Source: Dongia_B soli
GTDB taxonomy: Bacteria; Pseudomonadota; Alphaproteobacteria; Dongiales; Dongiaceae
Length of the DNA: 64,000 bases
Assembly (NCBI RefSeq): GCF_034044715.1
Contig: NZ_JAXCLW010000013.1
Coordinates: forward strand, 8,648 to 72,647
Direction: 5' to 3'
Part shown: piece by piece, positions 17,643 through 26,125 of the stretch
Layout: every line of letters starts with the position of its first letter
Position numbering within the stretch: position 1 is the stretch's first letter
Program-made: the position numbers and the translations under genes
Notes under the pieces: generated by a model
Told to the model about the DNA's origin: nothing
What the model saw: the letters and a program-made list of their open reading frames with translations, nothing else
The model's database searches: none

Positions 17643-17671
17643 CTTCTAGCAGGTCGGCCCCCCGATGACAA
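17643..17671 (-). promoter_or_regulatory. Putative sigma-70 promoter of the purCSQL operon
   Basis: On the minus strand TTGTCA (17671-17666) and TAGAAG (17648-17643) are separated by 17 bases, five and four matches to consensus. Transcription would start near 17636, leaving a 155-base leader before purC. The whole 316-base gap at 17482-17797 shows no other gene, and I recognise no purine riboswitch in it. Confidence 0.4.
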
Positions 17672-17797
17672 CGTTGGCAGCCCCTCATGCGGCAGCGCAG
17701 CGCATGCAAAAATAGCAATACAGATCAGCAGCTTACCTGGCCGTACCAGGGATCGCCCGGTCGGCCCGTGCGTGAAAGATCGTTCCCGGCAGATTGT

Positions 17798-18124
17798 TTA
17801 GAAAGCGGCTTGCGCGGTAACGGTCAGGCTGCAGCCGCAGATCGGGCAAACCGCGACTTCCTGTGCCGTCATCGGATTGGCGCCGGCAGCAATCTTGTCG
17901 CTGAGCAGCTGTCGCAGCTTGGCGATCAATGCGCTGTGATCACCGGCCGGGAGCGGCCCCGCGGCGGCCAGATCGCTGGCCTGTGCACTGCAACGCAAGG
18001 CAGCCATATCACTGAGCGGCTTTGGCATGTCCTGAAGCGTGATGGCGAGGGCTGAACGGGTCGCCAGGGGGACTGTCAGGGTGCCCAATGCGATGCCCGA
18101 TAATAAATGCCGGCGCGTTAACAT
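17798..18124 (-). CDS. Small Tat-exported protein with a CPICGC motif
   Basis: The 108-residue product starts at an ATG at 18124 after AGAGGAA. It opens with TRRHLLSGIALG, a twin-arginine-like signal, followed by a hydrophobic core and an ALA cleavage site near residue 27. The mature part is about 80 residues, with one Cys at MAALRCSAQ and a cluster CPICGC near the C-terminus that could bind metal or form disulphides. I do not recognise the family. It lies between purC and the NRDE gene on the same strand, 128 bases from the latter, so it may have its own promoter. Confidence 0.65.
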   Translation of the reverse strand: MLTRRHLLSGIALGTLTVPLATRSALAITLQDMPKPLSDMAALRCSAQASDLAAAGPLPAGDHSALIAKLRQLLSDKIAAGANPMTAQEVAVCPICGCSLTVTAQAAF

Positions 18125-18252
18125 GCGTTCCTCTTCTTCACGGCTATGAAACGCCACCCCTCAGGCCGGAGCTTATGCCAGCGGATGAGTCGCCGGCAAG
18201 TCTGGCATCATCGGATTGTGTAACAGCGCGCCGTCATAGATCTGCAATGTGG

Positions 18253-18999
18253 CTACAGCTGCACGTCGTACCACTCGCCCTTATCGGGGTGACCGCCGCA
18301 GAACTTCCAGATCGGTTTACGCTCACTATGCGCCACCGAGGGCAGGGCAATGAGCGAGGATGAGACCGTGCCGAAGCCGGTATTCGAAATGATGTTCATG
18401 GCATCGAAGACCGTGGCGCGGGGCTCGGTTTCGCGCGAGGCCAGCAATTCCATCCAATCCCGCCAATCATCCTTGTCGGGGTCCGGCTCCCGGGCTGTTT
18501 CCCAACGCGGCAGGTAATGGCGAATTCGCGAACTGTCGATATCATTCCGGTCACGGGCGGTGATCATTGAAATCCCCGGCGGCAACTCTTCCACTTCCAC
18601 CCCGTCGCCCAGATTGCGTAGCCAGTAGGCATCGCGATTATCTGCCACCACCATGTTGAACGGCCGATAAGCCTGGGGATCGAGCTGCTGCAACATATCG
18701 ACCGCATCCGCTGCATCGGCGAAATCCAAGGCATCGAGCACCAATTCGCCCCGGCTGCGCTTGCCCGGCATCGGTCCCAAAGTGTTCATGCGATTGAGGA
18801 TGCCGACGACAACCCCGGTTTCGTTAAGGCCAAGCCAGGAGCCCCCGGCCAGATCGTCGCGGCCCGCGATGACTTCCGGCCTATCGGGCCAGTGTCGGCC
18901 CGGGGGCGACCAGGGACGGTCGGCCATTTCATCCCGATTGCTGGCCCAGAGGATGGGCCAATCGTCTTCCGGGCGTCTCAAAATAATGACACTGCACAT
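18253..18999 (-). CDS. NRDE-family (TANGO2-like) protein
   Basis: The 248-residue protein starts MCSVII, with Cys2 in the position of an Ntn-hydrolase nucleophile. It contains the family motif ASNRDE at about residue 19, then GGSWLGLNETG and SNTGFGTVSSSLIAL. These are hallmarks of the NRDE/TANGO2 family, conserved from bacteria to humans. Human TANGO2 loss causes metabolic crises, and roles in lipid or haem handling have been proposed; the bacterial function is not settled. It diverges from the zeta-subunit gene. Confidence 0.85.
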   Translation of the reverse strand: MCSVIILRRPEDDWPILWASNRDEMADRPWSPPGRHWPDRPEVIAGRDDLAGGSWLGLNETGVVVGILNRMNTLGPMPGKRSRGELVLDALDFADAADAVDMLQQLDPQAYRPFNMVVADNRDAYWLRNLGDGVEVEELPPGISMITARDRNDIDSSRIRHYLPRWETAREPDPDKDDWRDWMELLASRETEPRATVFDAMNIISNTGFGTVSSSLIALPSVAHSERKPIWKFCGGHPDKGEWYDVQL

Positions 19000-19159
19000 G
19001 ATCCGCTTTCGAGCACTTTCGGGTAATTCTCGAGAATTTCATCCAATATACGCAGCCAACCGCAAGACTGCGAATATGTGACCTTGCTATTAGACTTGAC
19101 GAAGGCGGAGGGGCCAACCATTTTTAGGCACTCATCCATGCTTTGGGGAAATGCCCTTT

Positions 19160-19483
19160 ATGTCGACTTTCGATGACCGCGAACAAAGCTTCGAAAACAA
19201 GTTCAAGCACGACAAGGAATTGCAGTTTCGCATAAGCGCCCGCCGAAACAAGCTGCTGGGACTGTGGGCCGCGCAGCTGCTGGGCATTCACGGCAGCGAA
19301 GCCGAGGCTTATGCCAAGACCGTCGTCACCGCCGATCTCGAAAAGCCGGGGGACGACGATGTGGTGCAGAAGGTGTTGGCGGATTTCAAGGCGCGAGGCG
19401 TCGATATGAGCGAGCATCGCCTGCGCAAGCGTATGGAAGAATTGCTGCAGACAGCGCATCAGCAGATCATGTCGGAAGCCTGA
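19160..19483 (+). CDS. F1F0-ATPase inhibitor zeta subunit (DUF1476)
   Basis: The 107-residue protein matches DUF1476: FDDREQSFENKFKHD at the N-terminus, ARRNKLLGLWAAQLLG, and the C-terminal DMSEHRLRKRMEELL. In Paracoccus denitrificans this protein is the zeta subunit that blocks ATP hydrolysis by F1F0-ATP synthase, inserting its N-terminal part into F1. The family is restricted to alphaproteobacteria. GGGGAA suits the ATG at 19160 better than the in-frame ATG at 19151. A bidirectional terminator follows. Confidence 0.9.
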   Translation: MSTFDDREQSFENKFKHDKELQFRISARRNKLLGLWAAQLLGIHGSEAEAYAKTVVTADLEKPGDDDVVQKVLADFKARGVDMSEHRLRKRMEELLQTAHQQIMSEA

Positions 19484-19518
19484 CGGCCTGCTGACCGTCA
19501 GCTTACGGCAAGAACAGA

Positions 19519-19547
19519 AAACCGGCGGTGCATGACACCGCCGGTTT
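19519..19547. terminator. Bidirectional terminator between the zeta-subunit gene and purB
   Basis: AAACCGGCGGTG (19519-19530) and CACCGCCGGTTT (19536-19547) form a perfect 12-bp stem with a CATGA loop between convergent genes. Three further A residues or T residues flank each side, so it can serve both strands. Confidence 0.75.
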
Positions 19548-19585
19548 CGTTTAGGCGCGGTCCAATAATAACGTTACCGAACTGC

Positions 19586-20878
19586 TTAACCGAAGACGCG
19601 TTTGAAGATCGCGTCCACATTCTTGGTGTGGTAGCCGAGATCGAAACATTCCTCGAGCTGGGCCAGCGGCAGCCGATCGGTTACTGCCTTGTCCTTCTTC
19701 AGTTCGGTAAGGAAATCGGCTCCTTCGAGCCAAACTTTCATCGCATTGCGCTGCACCGCCTGATAGGCCTCCTCGCGCGTCATGCCGGCCTGGGTGAGCG
19801 CCAGCAGCACGCGCTGCGAATGGACAAGGCCCCCATAGCGATCGAGATTTTTCTGCATGTCCTCGGGATAGACAATCAGCTTGTCGACCAAGCCGGCGAG
19901 GCGCATCAGGGCGAAATCAAGGGCGATGGTGGCATCGGGGCCGAAGACACGCTCGACCGAGGAATGGGAAATATCGCGTTCGTGCCACAGCGTCACATTC
20001 TCCAGCGCCGGTGTCACGGCGGCGCGCACGACACGGGCAAGACCGGTCAGGTTCTCGGACAGCACCGGATTGCGTTTATGCGGCATGGCCGAGGATCCCT
20101 TCTGCCCAGGCGAAAAGAATTCCTCAGCCTCGCGCACTTCCGAGCGCTGCAGGTGACGGGTTTCCGTCGCCAGATTCTCGATCGAACTGGCGATGACGCC
20201 GAGCACGGCAAAGAACATGGCGTGACGGTCGCGTGGAATGACCTGGGTCGAGACCGGCTCGACCTTGAGACCGAGCTTCGCCGCGACATGGGCTTCCACG
20301 CGGGGATCGATATTGGCAAAGGTGCCGACGGCGCCGGAAATGGCGCAGGTCGCGATTTCTTCGCGGGCGGCGATCAGACGCTGCTTGGCGCGGTCGAAAG
20401 CCGCGTAATGGCCGGCGAGCTTCAGACCGAAGGTCGTCGGCTCGGCATGAATGCCGTGGCTGCGGCCCATGGTCGGCGTCAGCTTGTATTCGAAGGCGCG
20501 CTTCTTCAGCGCGGCCAGGACCTGATCGAGATCGGCCAGCAGCAGATCCGTCGCCTGCTTCAACTGCACGGCGAGGCAGGTGTCGAGCACGTCGGAGGAG
20601 GTCATGCCCTGGTGCACGAAGCGGGCCGACGGGCCGACATGTTCGGCCAGATTGGTCAGGAAGGCGATAACGTCATGCTTGGTCTCGCGCTCGATCTCGT
20701 CGATACGGGCGATTTCCCATTTGCCCTTGGCCCAGATCTCGGCCGCCGCTTCCTTCGGCACCACCCCCAATTCCGCGAGCGCATCGCAGGCATGGGCCTC
20801 GATCTCGAACCAGATGCGGAAACGGTTCTCGGGTTCCCAAATGCGGGTCATTTCCGGGCGGGAATAGCGCGGAATCAT
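19586..20878 (-). CDS. purB: Adenylosuccinate lyase
   Basis: PurB acts twice in purine synthesis, cleaving SAICAR and adenylosuccinate with release of fumarate. The 430-residue length is typical. The superfamily signature GSSAMPHKRNP is present, preceded by the flexible catalytic loop, together with TSSDVLDTCLAVQL and GRSHGIHAEPTTFGLK holding the catalytic His. The ATG at 20878 follows GGAGAGG closely. It is encoded near but apart from the purCSQL operon. Confidence 0.96.
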   Translation of the reverse strand: MIPRYSRPEMTRIWEPENRFRIWFEIEAHACDALAELGVVPKEAAAEIWAKGKWEIARIDEIERETKHDVIAFLTNLAEHVGPSARFVHQGMTSSDVLDTCLAVQLKQATDLLLADLDQVLAALKKRAFEYKLTPTMGRSHGIHAEPTTFGLKLAGHYAAFDRAKQRLIAAREEIATCAISGAVGTFANIDPRVEAHVAAKLGLKVEPVSTQVIPRDRHAMFFAVLGVIASSIENLATETRHLQRSEVREAEEFFSPGQKGSSAMPHKRNPVLSENLTGLARVVRAAVTPALENVTLWHERDISHSSVERVFGPDATIALDFALMRLAGLVDKLIVYPEDMQKNLDRYGGLVHSQRVLLALTQAGMTREEAYQAVQRNAMKVWLEGADFLTELKKDKAVTDRLPLAQLEECFDLGYHTKNVDAIFKRVFG

Positions 20879-20981
20879 CTGTTACCTCTCCTATCGCTTG
20901 GCGGCGCTAAAGCACCGGCAAACCACCGGGAAGTCAACAGGATTCGCGCCACATCGTCGGCATGACCGGCATGCCGCTTTT

Positions 20982-21518
20982 TTAAGCGTGCGCCAGCACC
21001 GCCATCGCATGCAGCCCGTCCAGCAGCGGCTGGGGATTGAAGGGGGTGAAAATGCCGCTGCCCATCGGCGCATGACTGCCGCCGGCCGCCGTCTGGAACG
21101 AGGCCAGATCGCCGCCGGTATCGGCGAAAATATCCGCCGCGGCGAGTGCCACCGGTTCTGCCGGATGCTGGAGATGGGCCAGGGCCGTATCCTCCGGGTC
21201 ATGTATAGCCATAGTGTTGTCTTGGGTGGTTTCTTGCCCCGGTTTGGCGGCTAGCTGCCCTGCCGCATCAACCGGATCATTGCTGGCGACCAGCAGGTGG
21301 GCCGGCAAGGCTTGGCCATGGCTCGCCGACAGGAAATGGTCTGCCACGGCCAGGCCCGATGACGTGCCGGTTTCCATGGCAATGGCGCTGTGGGCCGGCA
21401 CTGTTTCGGCAATGGCCGCAAGTTGGGTGAGATCGAAAAGATCATCGCCGCCGGCCAGCAGCGAGAGCGCCCCATGGTCCGCCGATGCGGTCTCGAAACC
21501 GTATTCTGTGACAGTCAT
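20982..21518 (-). CDS. Unrecognised acidic protein with no Arg or Cys
   Basis: The frame gives 178 residues from an ATG at 21518 preceded by AGGAG ten bases upstream; an ATG at 21548 would add ten residues. The composition is striking: very rich in Ala, Asp, His and Gly, one Lys, and no Arg, Cys or Trp. No signal peptide or membrane segment is seen. Low basic content and absence of Cys recall unfolded type I-secreted proteins, but no RTX repeat is present. I recognise no family. An AT-rich 7-bp inverted repeat (21594-21614) and a GGCCGG/CCGGCC hairpin (21549-21567) lie just upstream. Confidence 0.6.
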   Translation of the reverse strand: MTVTEYGFETASADHGALSLLAGGDDLFDLTQLAAIAETVPAHSAIAMETGTSSGLAVADHFLSASHGQALPAHLLVASNDPVDAAGQLAAKPGQETTQDNTMAIHDPEDTALAHLQHPAEPVALAAADIFADTGGDLASFQTAAGGSHAPMGSGIFTPFNPQPLLDGLHAMAVLAHA

Positions 21519-21695
21519 CCCCCGACTCCTTGTCCCCACTCGATCCATGGCCGGTCGAAAGCCGGCCTCAGGAGCACAAGTTTCACGCGAGGGAATTTAA
21601 AATTGTCTTAAATTTGTATCCAGTTTCGCGAGCTGAATCAGGGACTTAGGTTAACCGCCGCTTAACCATGATACCACTTGCAAGACAAGGGCCGG

Positions 21696-22634
21696 TTACA
21701 CAGGCACGGCCCGACGCCGGCGCCGGCGATACCGGTATTGCAGAAATTCCGAGTAAAGGATGCCAAAGATGACCAGTGTTGCACCAAGGATCTGCACCAG
21801 GCTGGGCTTGACACCCATGATGGCAAGGATCGCCAGAGACACGATCGGCACCAGATTGAGATATACGGTGGCAACGACGACCCCGAGATGCCGCACGCCA
21901 TAATTCCAGAGGATCAGGCAAAGCACGATCGAGACGAAGGTCAGCCAGCATAACAGCGCGAGATGCCATCCATCGGGCGGCGGGGCCGGCGGCACCTGAG
22001 CCCAGCCCACCTGTCCAGCCATGAAATACACCGCCATCAGCATGGGGGCGCCGCCGATCGTGGTGCTGGCGGAAATGCGAAGCTGCGACCAGCCGGTCAA
22101 CCAGCGTTGCGCCGCAATCGAATACCAGGACCAGCAGGCGGCTGCGGCGAGAATGAGGAGCTCGCCGCCGCGGATCACGAAGACCGAATGGGCCGAGCGC
22201 AGTTGTGAAAAATCTACCGTGGCCAGAATGCAGCCCGAGACGGCGAGAATGATCGCAGGCACGACCCGGCGATCCATCGGCTCGCGAAAGCTCAGCCAGG
22301 CGACCACCCCGGCAATCACTGGCCCTGCCGCCGACAAGACCGCGGCGACGATGGGATTGGCATGGGCGACGCCCACCGTATAAAGCGGTGCAAAAAAGCC
22401 GAGACCGATCGTGCCGAGCAGAAACGGCCGCCACCAGGAAATGCGCGGCGACGCCTCGCGAAAGCCCTCCAGCAACCAGACCAGCATGATGAGGAGCGGC
22501 GCGCCGGCGACATAACGAACCGAGCCAAGAAAGAACGGATCCCAAACGGGGAGCAGGTAATTGACGGTGGGTATGACGGTGCCCCAGGTCAGTGCCACAA
22601 TCAGCAGCCCGAGATTCGCGCCCCATTTACCCAT
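21696..22634 (-). CDS. EamA/DMT-family transporter
   Basis: The 312-residue protein has ten hydrophobic helices in two EamA repeats. The first opens with LIVALTWGTVIPTVNYLL and the second with LILAAAACWSWYSIAAQRWL. The C-terminus is a short Arg-rich cytoplasmic tail (YRRRRRR), fitting the positive-inside rule. The ATG at 22634 was chosen because the membrane domain begins there; the upstream extension is not hydrophobic. The substrate is unknown. An open shadow frame overlaps the whole gene but is Arg-rich and not conserved-looking. Confidence 0.83.
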   Translation of the reverse strand: MGKWGANLGLLIVALTWGTVIPTVNYLLPVWDPFFLGSVRYVAGAPLLIMLVWLLEGFREASPRISWWRPFLLGTIGLGFFAPLYTVGVAHANPIVAAVLSAAGPVIAGVVAWLSFREPMDRRVVPAIILAVSGCILATVDFSQLRSAHSVFVIRGGELLILAAAACWSWYSIAAQRWLTGWSQLRISASTTIGGAPMLMAVYFMAGQVGWAQVPPAPPPDGWHLALLCWLTFVSIVLCLILWNYGVRHLGVVVATVYLNLVPIVSLAILAIMGVKPSLVQILGATLVIFGILYSEFLQYRYRRRRRRAVPV

Positions 22635-22750
22635 GATCGACCTATATATCTCCCCGTTTTGGCGGCGACTGTGACAGCGGCCCTCTTCACCGTCAAATCG
22701 CGATAGCGCATGATGGTCATGCTGTTCATTGAGCATGCGCTTCGGCAAAT

Positions 22751-22779
22751 AAAAAGGCCGGCTGAAACGCCGGCCTTTT
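22751..22779. terminator. Terminator downstream of rpsD
   Basis: GGCCGGC (22756-22762) and GCCGGCC (22769-22775) pair perfectly, extended by AAAA/TTTT on each side, with loop TGAAAC. On the minus strand it lies 21 bases after the rpsD stop and ends in a run of five T residues. Confidence 0.85.
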
Positions 22780-22799
22780 CACTGCACCGATCGTCAGGA

Positions 22800-23414
22800 T
22801 CAGCGCGAATAGAATTCCGTGACCAGATGCGGTTCCATGGTCACCGGATAGGGCACTTCGGCCAGTTGCGGCACGCGCACATACTTCGCCGTCATCTTCT
22901 TATGATCGGCTTCGATATATTCCGGCACGTCGCGTTCACCGGATTGCGCGGCGCCGACGACCAGCGCCATATCCCGGGAGCGCTCGCGCACTTCCACCAC
23001 ATCGCCTTCCTTCAACTGATAGGAACCGATATTGACGCGCTTGCCATTGACCTTGACATGGCCGTGATTGACGAACTGGCGGGCGGCGAAGACCGTCGGC
23101 ACGAACTTGGCGCGATAGACGACGGTTTCCAGGCGGCTTTCCAGGAGGCCGATCAGCATTTCCGACGTGTCGCCACGGCGACGCACAGCTTCGGCATAGA
23201 GCTTGCGGAACTGGCGTTCGCCGATCGAACCGTAATAGCCGCGCAGGCGCTGCTTCGCCATCAACTGGATGCCGAAATCGGTCGGCTTCTTGCGGCGCTG
23301 GCCATGCTGGCCCGGGCCATATTCACGGTTGTTGAGCGGGCTCTTCGGCCGGCCCCAGAGATTGACGCCCAAGCGGCGGTCGATTTTATGCTTGGCTTCG
23401 ATACGCTTACTCAT
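22800..23414 (-). CDS. rpsD: 30S ribosomal protein S4
   Basis: S4 nucleates assembly of the small ribosomal subunit by binding 16S rRNA. The 204-residue product shows the N-terminal HKIDRRLGVNLWGRPKSP, the linker YGPGQHGQRRKKPTDFG, and an S4 RNA-binding domain with VFAARQFVNHGHVKVNGKRV (read in two parts). It is transcribed alone here, away from the alpha operon that hosts rpsD in E. coli. A good sigma-70 promoter lies about 120 bases upstream and a strong terminator downstream. Confidence 0.97.
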   Translation of the reverse strand: MSKRIEAKHKIDRRLGVNLWGRPKSPLNNREYGPGQHGQRRKKPTDFGIQLMAKQRLRGYYGSIGERQFRKLYAEAVRRRGDTSEMLIGLLESRLETVVYRAKFVPTVFAARQFVNHGHVKVNGKRVNIGSYQLKEGDVVEVRERSRDMALVVGAAQSGERDVPEYIEADHKKMTAKYVRVPQLAEVPYPVTMEPHLVTEFYSR

Positions 23415-23529
23415 AAGTTGTCCTTTCCCGCGATGACGCGATGTCGTTGGTGTCCCGGCTGTCCGGCCCGGTCAAATCCGGCGGCTGGGCAGCAGCGACG
23501 AACGCGCTGCCCGGCACGAGAGCGGGCGG

Positions 23530-23557
23530 ACTATAGCCAGCGAGACGGCAGAGTCAA
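23530..23557 (-). promoter_or_regulatory. Sigma-70 promoter of rpsD
   Basis: On the minus strand TTGACT (23557-23552) is followed after 16 bases by TATAGT (23535-23530), each five of six matches to consensus. The predicted start near 23523 leaves a leader of about 108 bases before rpsD, long enough for S4-mediated feedback, although no specific S4-binding structure was identified. Confidence 0.65.
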
Positions 23558-23653
23558 GGAAAGGCGGCAAATAACTGGCGGCGCCGCCTTATCTATATTT
23601 CTGTCCACGCGGTAAATTACACACAGGTCGCGTTAAATACCGGGCTCGGACCC

Positions 23654-24424
23654 TCAGCGGTCGGACTCCGCCGCCGATTTACGGGCCTGGCGCAGGGTCG
23701 CCAGTTCTTTCACGACGCCATGCAGGGTCCTGATTTCCTGCTCCGTCAGATTGGCGCGCTGCCACATATTGCGCAGATTGCGCACCATATGCGGCCGGGC
23801 TTCCTCGTTGCGCAGGAAGCCGCAGGCATCGAGCTCGCGTTCGAAATGGGCGAAGAAATTGACCAACTGGTCCTTGCTGGCCGGGACCGAGCCATTCATT
23901 TCCAGCACCGAACCCGGCGTCGCATCGCCCGCCTGATACCATTCATAGCCGACCAGCAGCACCGCCTGACCGAGATTGAGCGAGGTGAAAGCGGGATTGA
24001 GCGGCACCGTCAGCAGCGTATCGGCGAGACTCAGATCGTCATTCAGCAAGCCGGTCCGTTCGGGCCCGAACAGGAAGCCGACACGGCCGCCGCCGGCCAC
24101 CCTGGCACGCGCCTCTTGGGCGGCGTGACGGGCAGTGACGATCGGCTTCACCATCCGCCGGTCGCGGGCCGTCGTCGCATAGACATGGGTGAGATCGGCG
24201 ATCGCCTCGGCGGTGGTATCGAAGACCTTGACCGGCGGCATCATCTCCAGGGCGCCGACCGCCGCCCGCTCCGCTTTGATGTTCGGCCAGCCGTCGCGCG
24301 GCGCCACCAGGCGCAAATCGCTGATCCCGCAATTCAGCATGGCCCGCGCCGCAGCCCCGATATTCTCGCCCATTTGCGGCGTCACCAGAATGATCGCCGG
24401 CGCGGCGGTTTCCGCCGAGCTCAA
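23654..24424 (-). CDS. trmJ: tRNA (cytidine/uridine-2'-O-)-methyltransferase TrmJ
   Basis: The 256-residue SPOUT-class enzyme would methylate the ribose at position 32 of tRNA anticodon loops using S-adenosylmethionine. Motifs are PQMGENIGAAARAMLNCG at the N-terminus, FLFGPERTGLLNDDL, and the knot-forming PLNPAFTSLNLGQAV. Residues beyond about 165 form the helical extension typical of TrmJ. The start is a TTG at 24424 that overlaps the cimA stop as TTGA, so translation is probably coupled to cimA. Confidence 0.9.
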   Translation of the reverse strand: MSSAETAAPAIILVTPQMGENIGAAARAMLNCGISDLRLVAPRDGWPNIKAERAAVGALEMMPPVKVFDTTAEAIADLTHVYATTARDRRMVKPIVTARHAAQEARARVAGGGRVGFLFGPERTGLLNDDLSLADTLLTVPLNPAFTSLNLGQAVLLVGYEWYQAGDATPGSVLEMNGSVPASKDQLVNFFAHFERELDACGFLRNEEARPHMVRNLRNMWQRANLTEQEIRTLHGVVKELATLRQARKSAAESDR

Positions 24425-26013
24425 TTGGAGCTCGCCTTCAAAAGCTTCCAGGTGATGGCATCGTTCAAAGCCTCATAAGAAGCATCGATGATATTGCCGC
24501 TGACGCCAACCGTGGTCCAACGCTCGCCGCTGGCATCGGCGCTTTCGATCATCACGCGGGTGATCGCTTCGGTACCGTCCTGCGGTGTCAGGATGCGCAC
24601 CTTGAAATCGACCAAGCGCATATCATCGAGTACCGGATAGAGCGGCACCAGCGCCTTTCGCAAGGCGGTGTCAAGCGCATTGACCGGGCCGTTGCCGGTG
24701 GCGACCGTCATGGTTTCGTTGCCATGCACGTCGACCGTAACGGTGGCTTCGGATTCCGTCACCAATTCATTGCGGGCATTCCAGCGCCGCTCATCCATCA
24801 CGCGGAAGCGGCTAAGCCGGAAGAAATCCGGCACATGGCCGAGCGCACGGCGCGCCAGTAATTCGAAACTGGCTTCGGCGCCGTCATAGGCATAGCCGTC
24901 GAATTCCCGCGCCTTCACCTGTTCAACCAGCGTTGCGACCTTCGGGTCATGGGCATCGATGGCAAGGCCGATTTCCCGGAAGCGCGCCATGATATTGGCC
25001 CGGCCGGATTGATCGGAAACCACGATATGGCGCCGATTGCCGACCAGGCTCGGTTCGATATGTTCGTAGGTGCGCGGGTCCTTCTCCACCGCCGAGACAT
25101 GCAACCCGCCTTTATGGGCAAAAGCGGAATCGCCGACATAGGCAGCGCCGCGATTTGGCGCACGGTTGAGCCGCTCGTCCAGCAGGCGGGAAATATGTGT
25201 GAGCTGCGCAAGGTCCGCATCACTGATCCCAAGCTTGAAATCGGTCTTCAGCATCAGCGAGGGAATAAGCGAAATCAGATTGGCATTGCCGCAACGCTCA
25301 CCAAGTCCGTTCAGCGTGCCCTGGACCTGGCGGATGCCGGCGCGAATGCCCGCCAGCGAATTGGCGACGGCATTCTCCGTATCGTTATGGCAATGAATGC
25401 CGAGATGGCTGCCCGGCACGTGATTGACGACCTCGCCGACGATACGCTCGATCTCATGCGGCAAGGTGCCGCCATTGGTATCGCAGAGCACGACCCAGCG
25501 CGCACCGTTCTTATAGGCGGCCAGGATGCAATCCAACGCATATTGAGGATTGGCCTTGTAGCCGTCGAAGAAATGCTCGGCATCCAGCATCACCTCGGAC
25601 TTGCGTTCCTTGGCATGCAGGACGCTCTCGGCGATCATATCGATATTCTCGTTGCGCGGAATGCCGAGCGCGACATCGACCTGAAAATCCCAGGACTTGC
25701 CGACCATGCAAACCGCCGGCGCCTTCGCCTGGATCAGGGCCGTGAGGCCGGGATCGTTGGCGGCGCTGCGGCCGGGCCGGCGGGTCATGCCGAAAGCGGT
25801 AAAGGTGGCATGCTTCAATTCCGGCGGCGCATTGAAAAAGGCGTCATCGGTGGGATTTGCGCCGGGCCAGCCGCCCTCGACGTAATCGACCTTCAGCTTG
25901 TCCAGCGCCTGGGCGATCGCCATTTTGTCGCCCACGCTGAAATCCACCCCCTGGGTTTGCGCCCCATCGCGCAAGGTGGTATCGAACAGATATACGCGTT
26001 TGTCGTCAGACAT
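24421..26013 (-). CDS. cimA: Citramalate synthase
   Basis: CimA condenses pyruvate and acetyl-CoA to (R)-citramalate, a threonine-independent route to 2-oxobutyrate for isoleucine synthesis. The 530-residue protein has the HMGL-like catalytic barrel with FDTTLRDGAQTQG and the metal motif GIHCHNDTENAVANS, and a C-terminal LeuA allosteric domain (from about residue 400). VDFSVGDK and YVEGGWPGANPTD indicate the CimA rather than the LeuA branch. Family assignment is firm; actual substrate preference is inferred. It overlaps trmJ by four bases and diverges from the LysE gene. Confidence 0.9.
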   Translation of the reverse strand: MSDDKRVYLFDTTLRDGAQTQGVDFSVGDKMAIAQALDKLKVDYVEGGWPGANPTDDAFFNAPPELKHATFTAFGMTRRPGRSAANDPGLTALIQAKAPAVCMVGKSWDFQVDVALGIPRNENIDMIAESVLHAKERKSEVMLDAEHFFDGYKANPQYALDCILAAYKNGARWVVLCDTNGGTLPHEIERIVGEVVNHVPGSHLGIHCHNDTENAVANSLAGIRAGIRQVQGTLNGLGERCGNANLISLIPSLMLKTDFKLGISDADLAQLTHISRLLDERLNRAPNRGAAYVGDSAFAHKGGLHVSAVEKDPRTYEHIEPSLVGNRRHIVVSDQSGRANIMARFREIGLAIDAHDPKVATLVEQVKAREFDGYAYDGAEASFELLARRALGHVPDFFRLSRFRVMDERRWNARNELVTESEATVTVDVHGNETMTVATGNGPVNALDTALRKALVPLYPVLDDMRLVDFKVRILTPQDGTEAITRVMIESADASGERWTTVGVSGNIIDASYEALNDAITWKLLKASSN

Positions 26014-26125
26014 GATTTCTTCCTCTGGCTCCAGGTTTCACCATATCGACCCGGCAAGGTCAACCAAGCTGCGGACAGAGGGGAAGCGACGCGTGCATGG
26101 CAGCCCGGCGGAGAGATACGTCCAA

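Noticed and set aside
17482..17797. Possible purine riboswitch or small gene upstream of purC
   Set aside because: No purine aptamer pattern was recognised and no frame with a ribosome-binding site stands out; only a putative promoter is reported.
21646..22626. A 326-codon minus-strand frame overlapping the DMT transporter gene
   Set aside because: It is another frame of the same gene, rich in Arg, His and Gly, and lacks the ten hydrophobic helices of the true frame.
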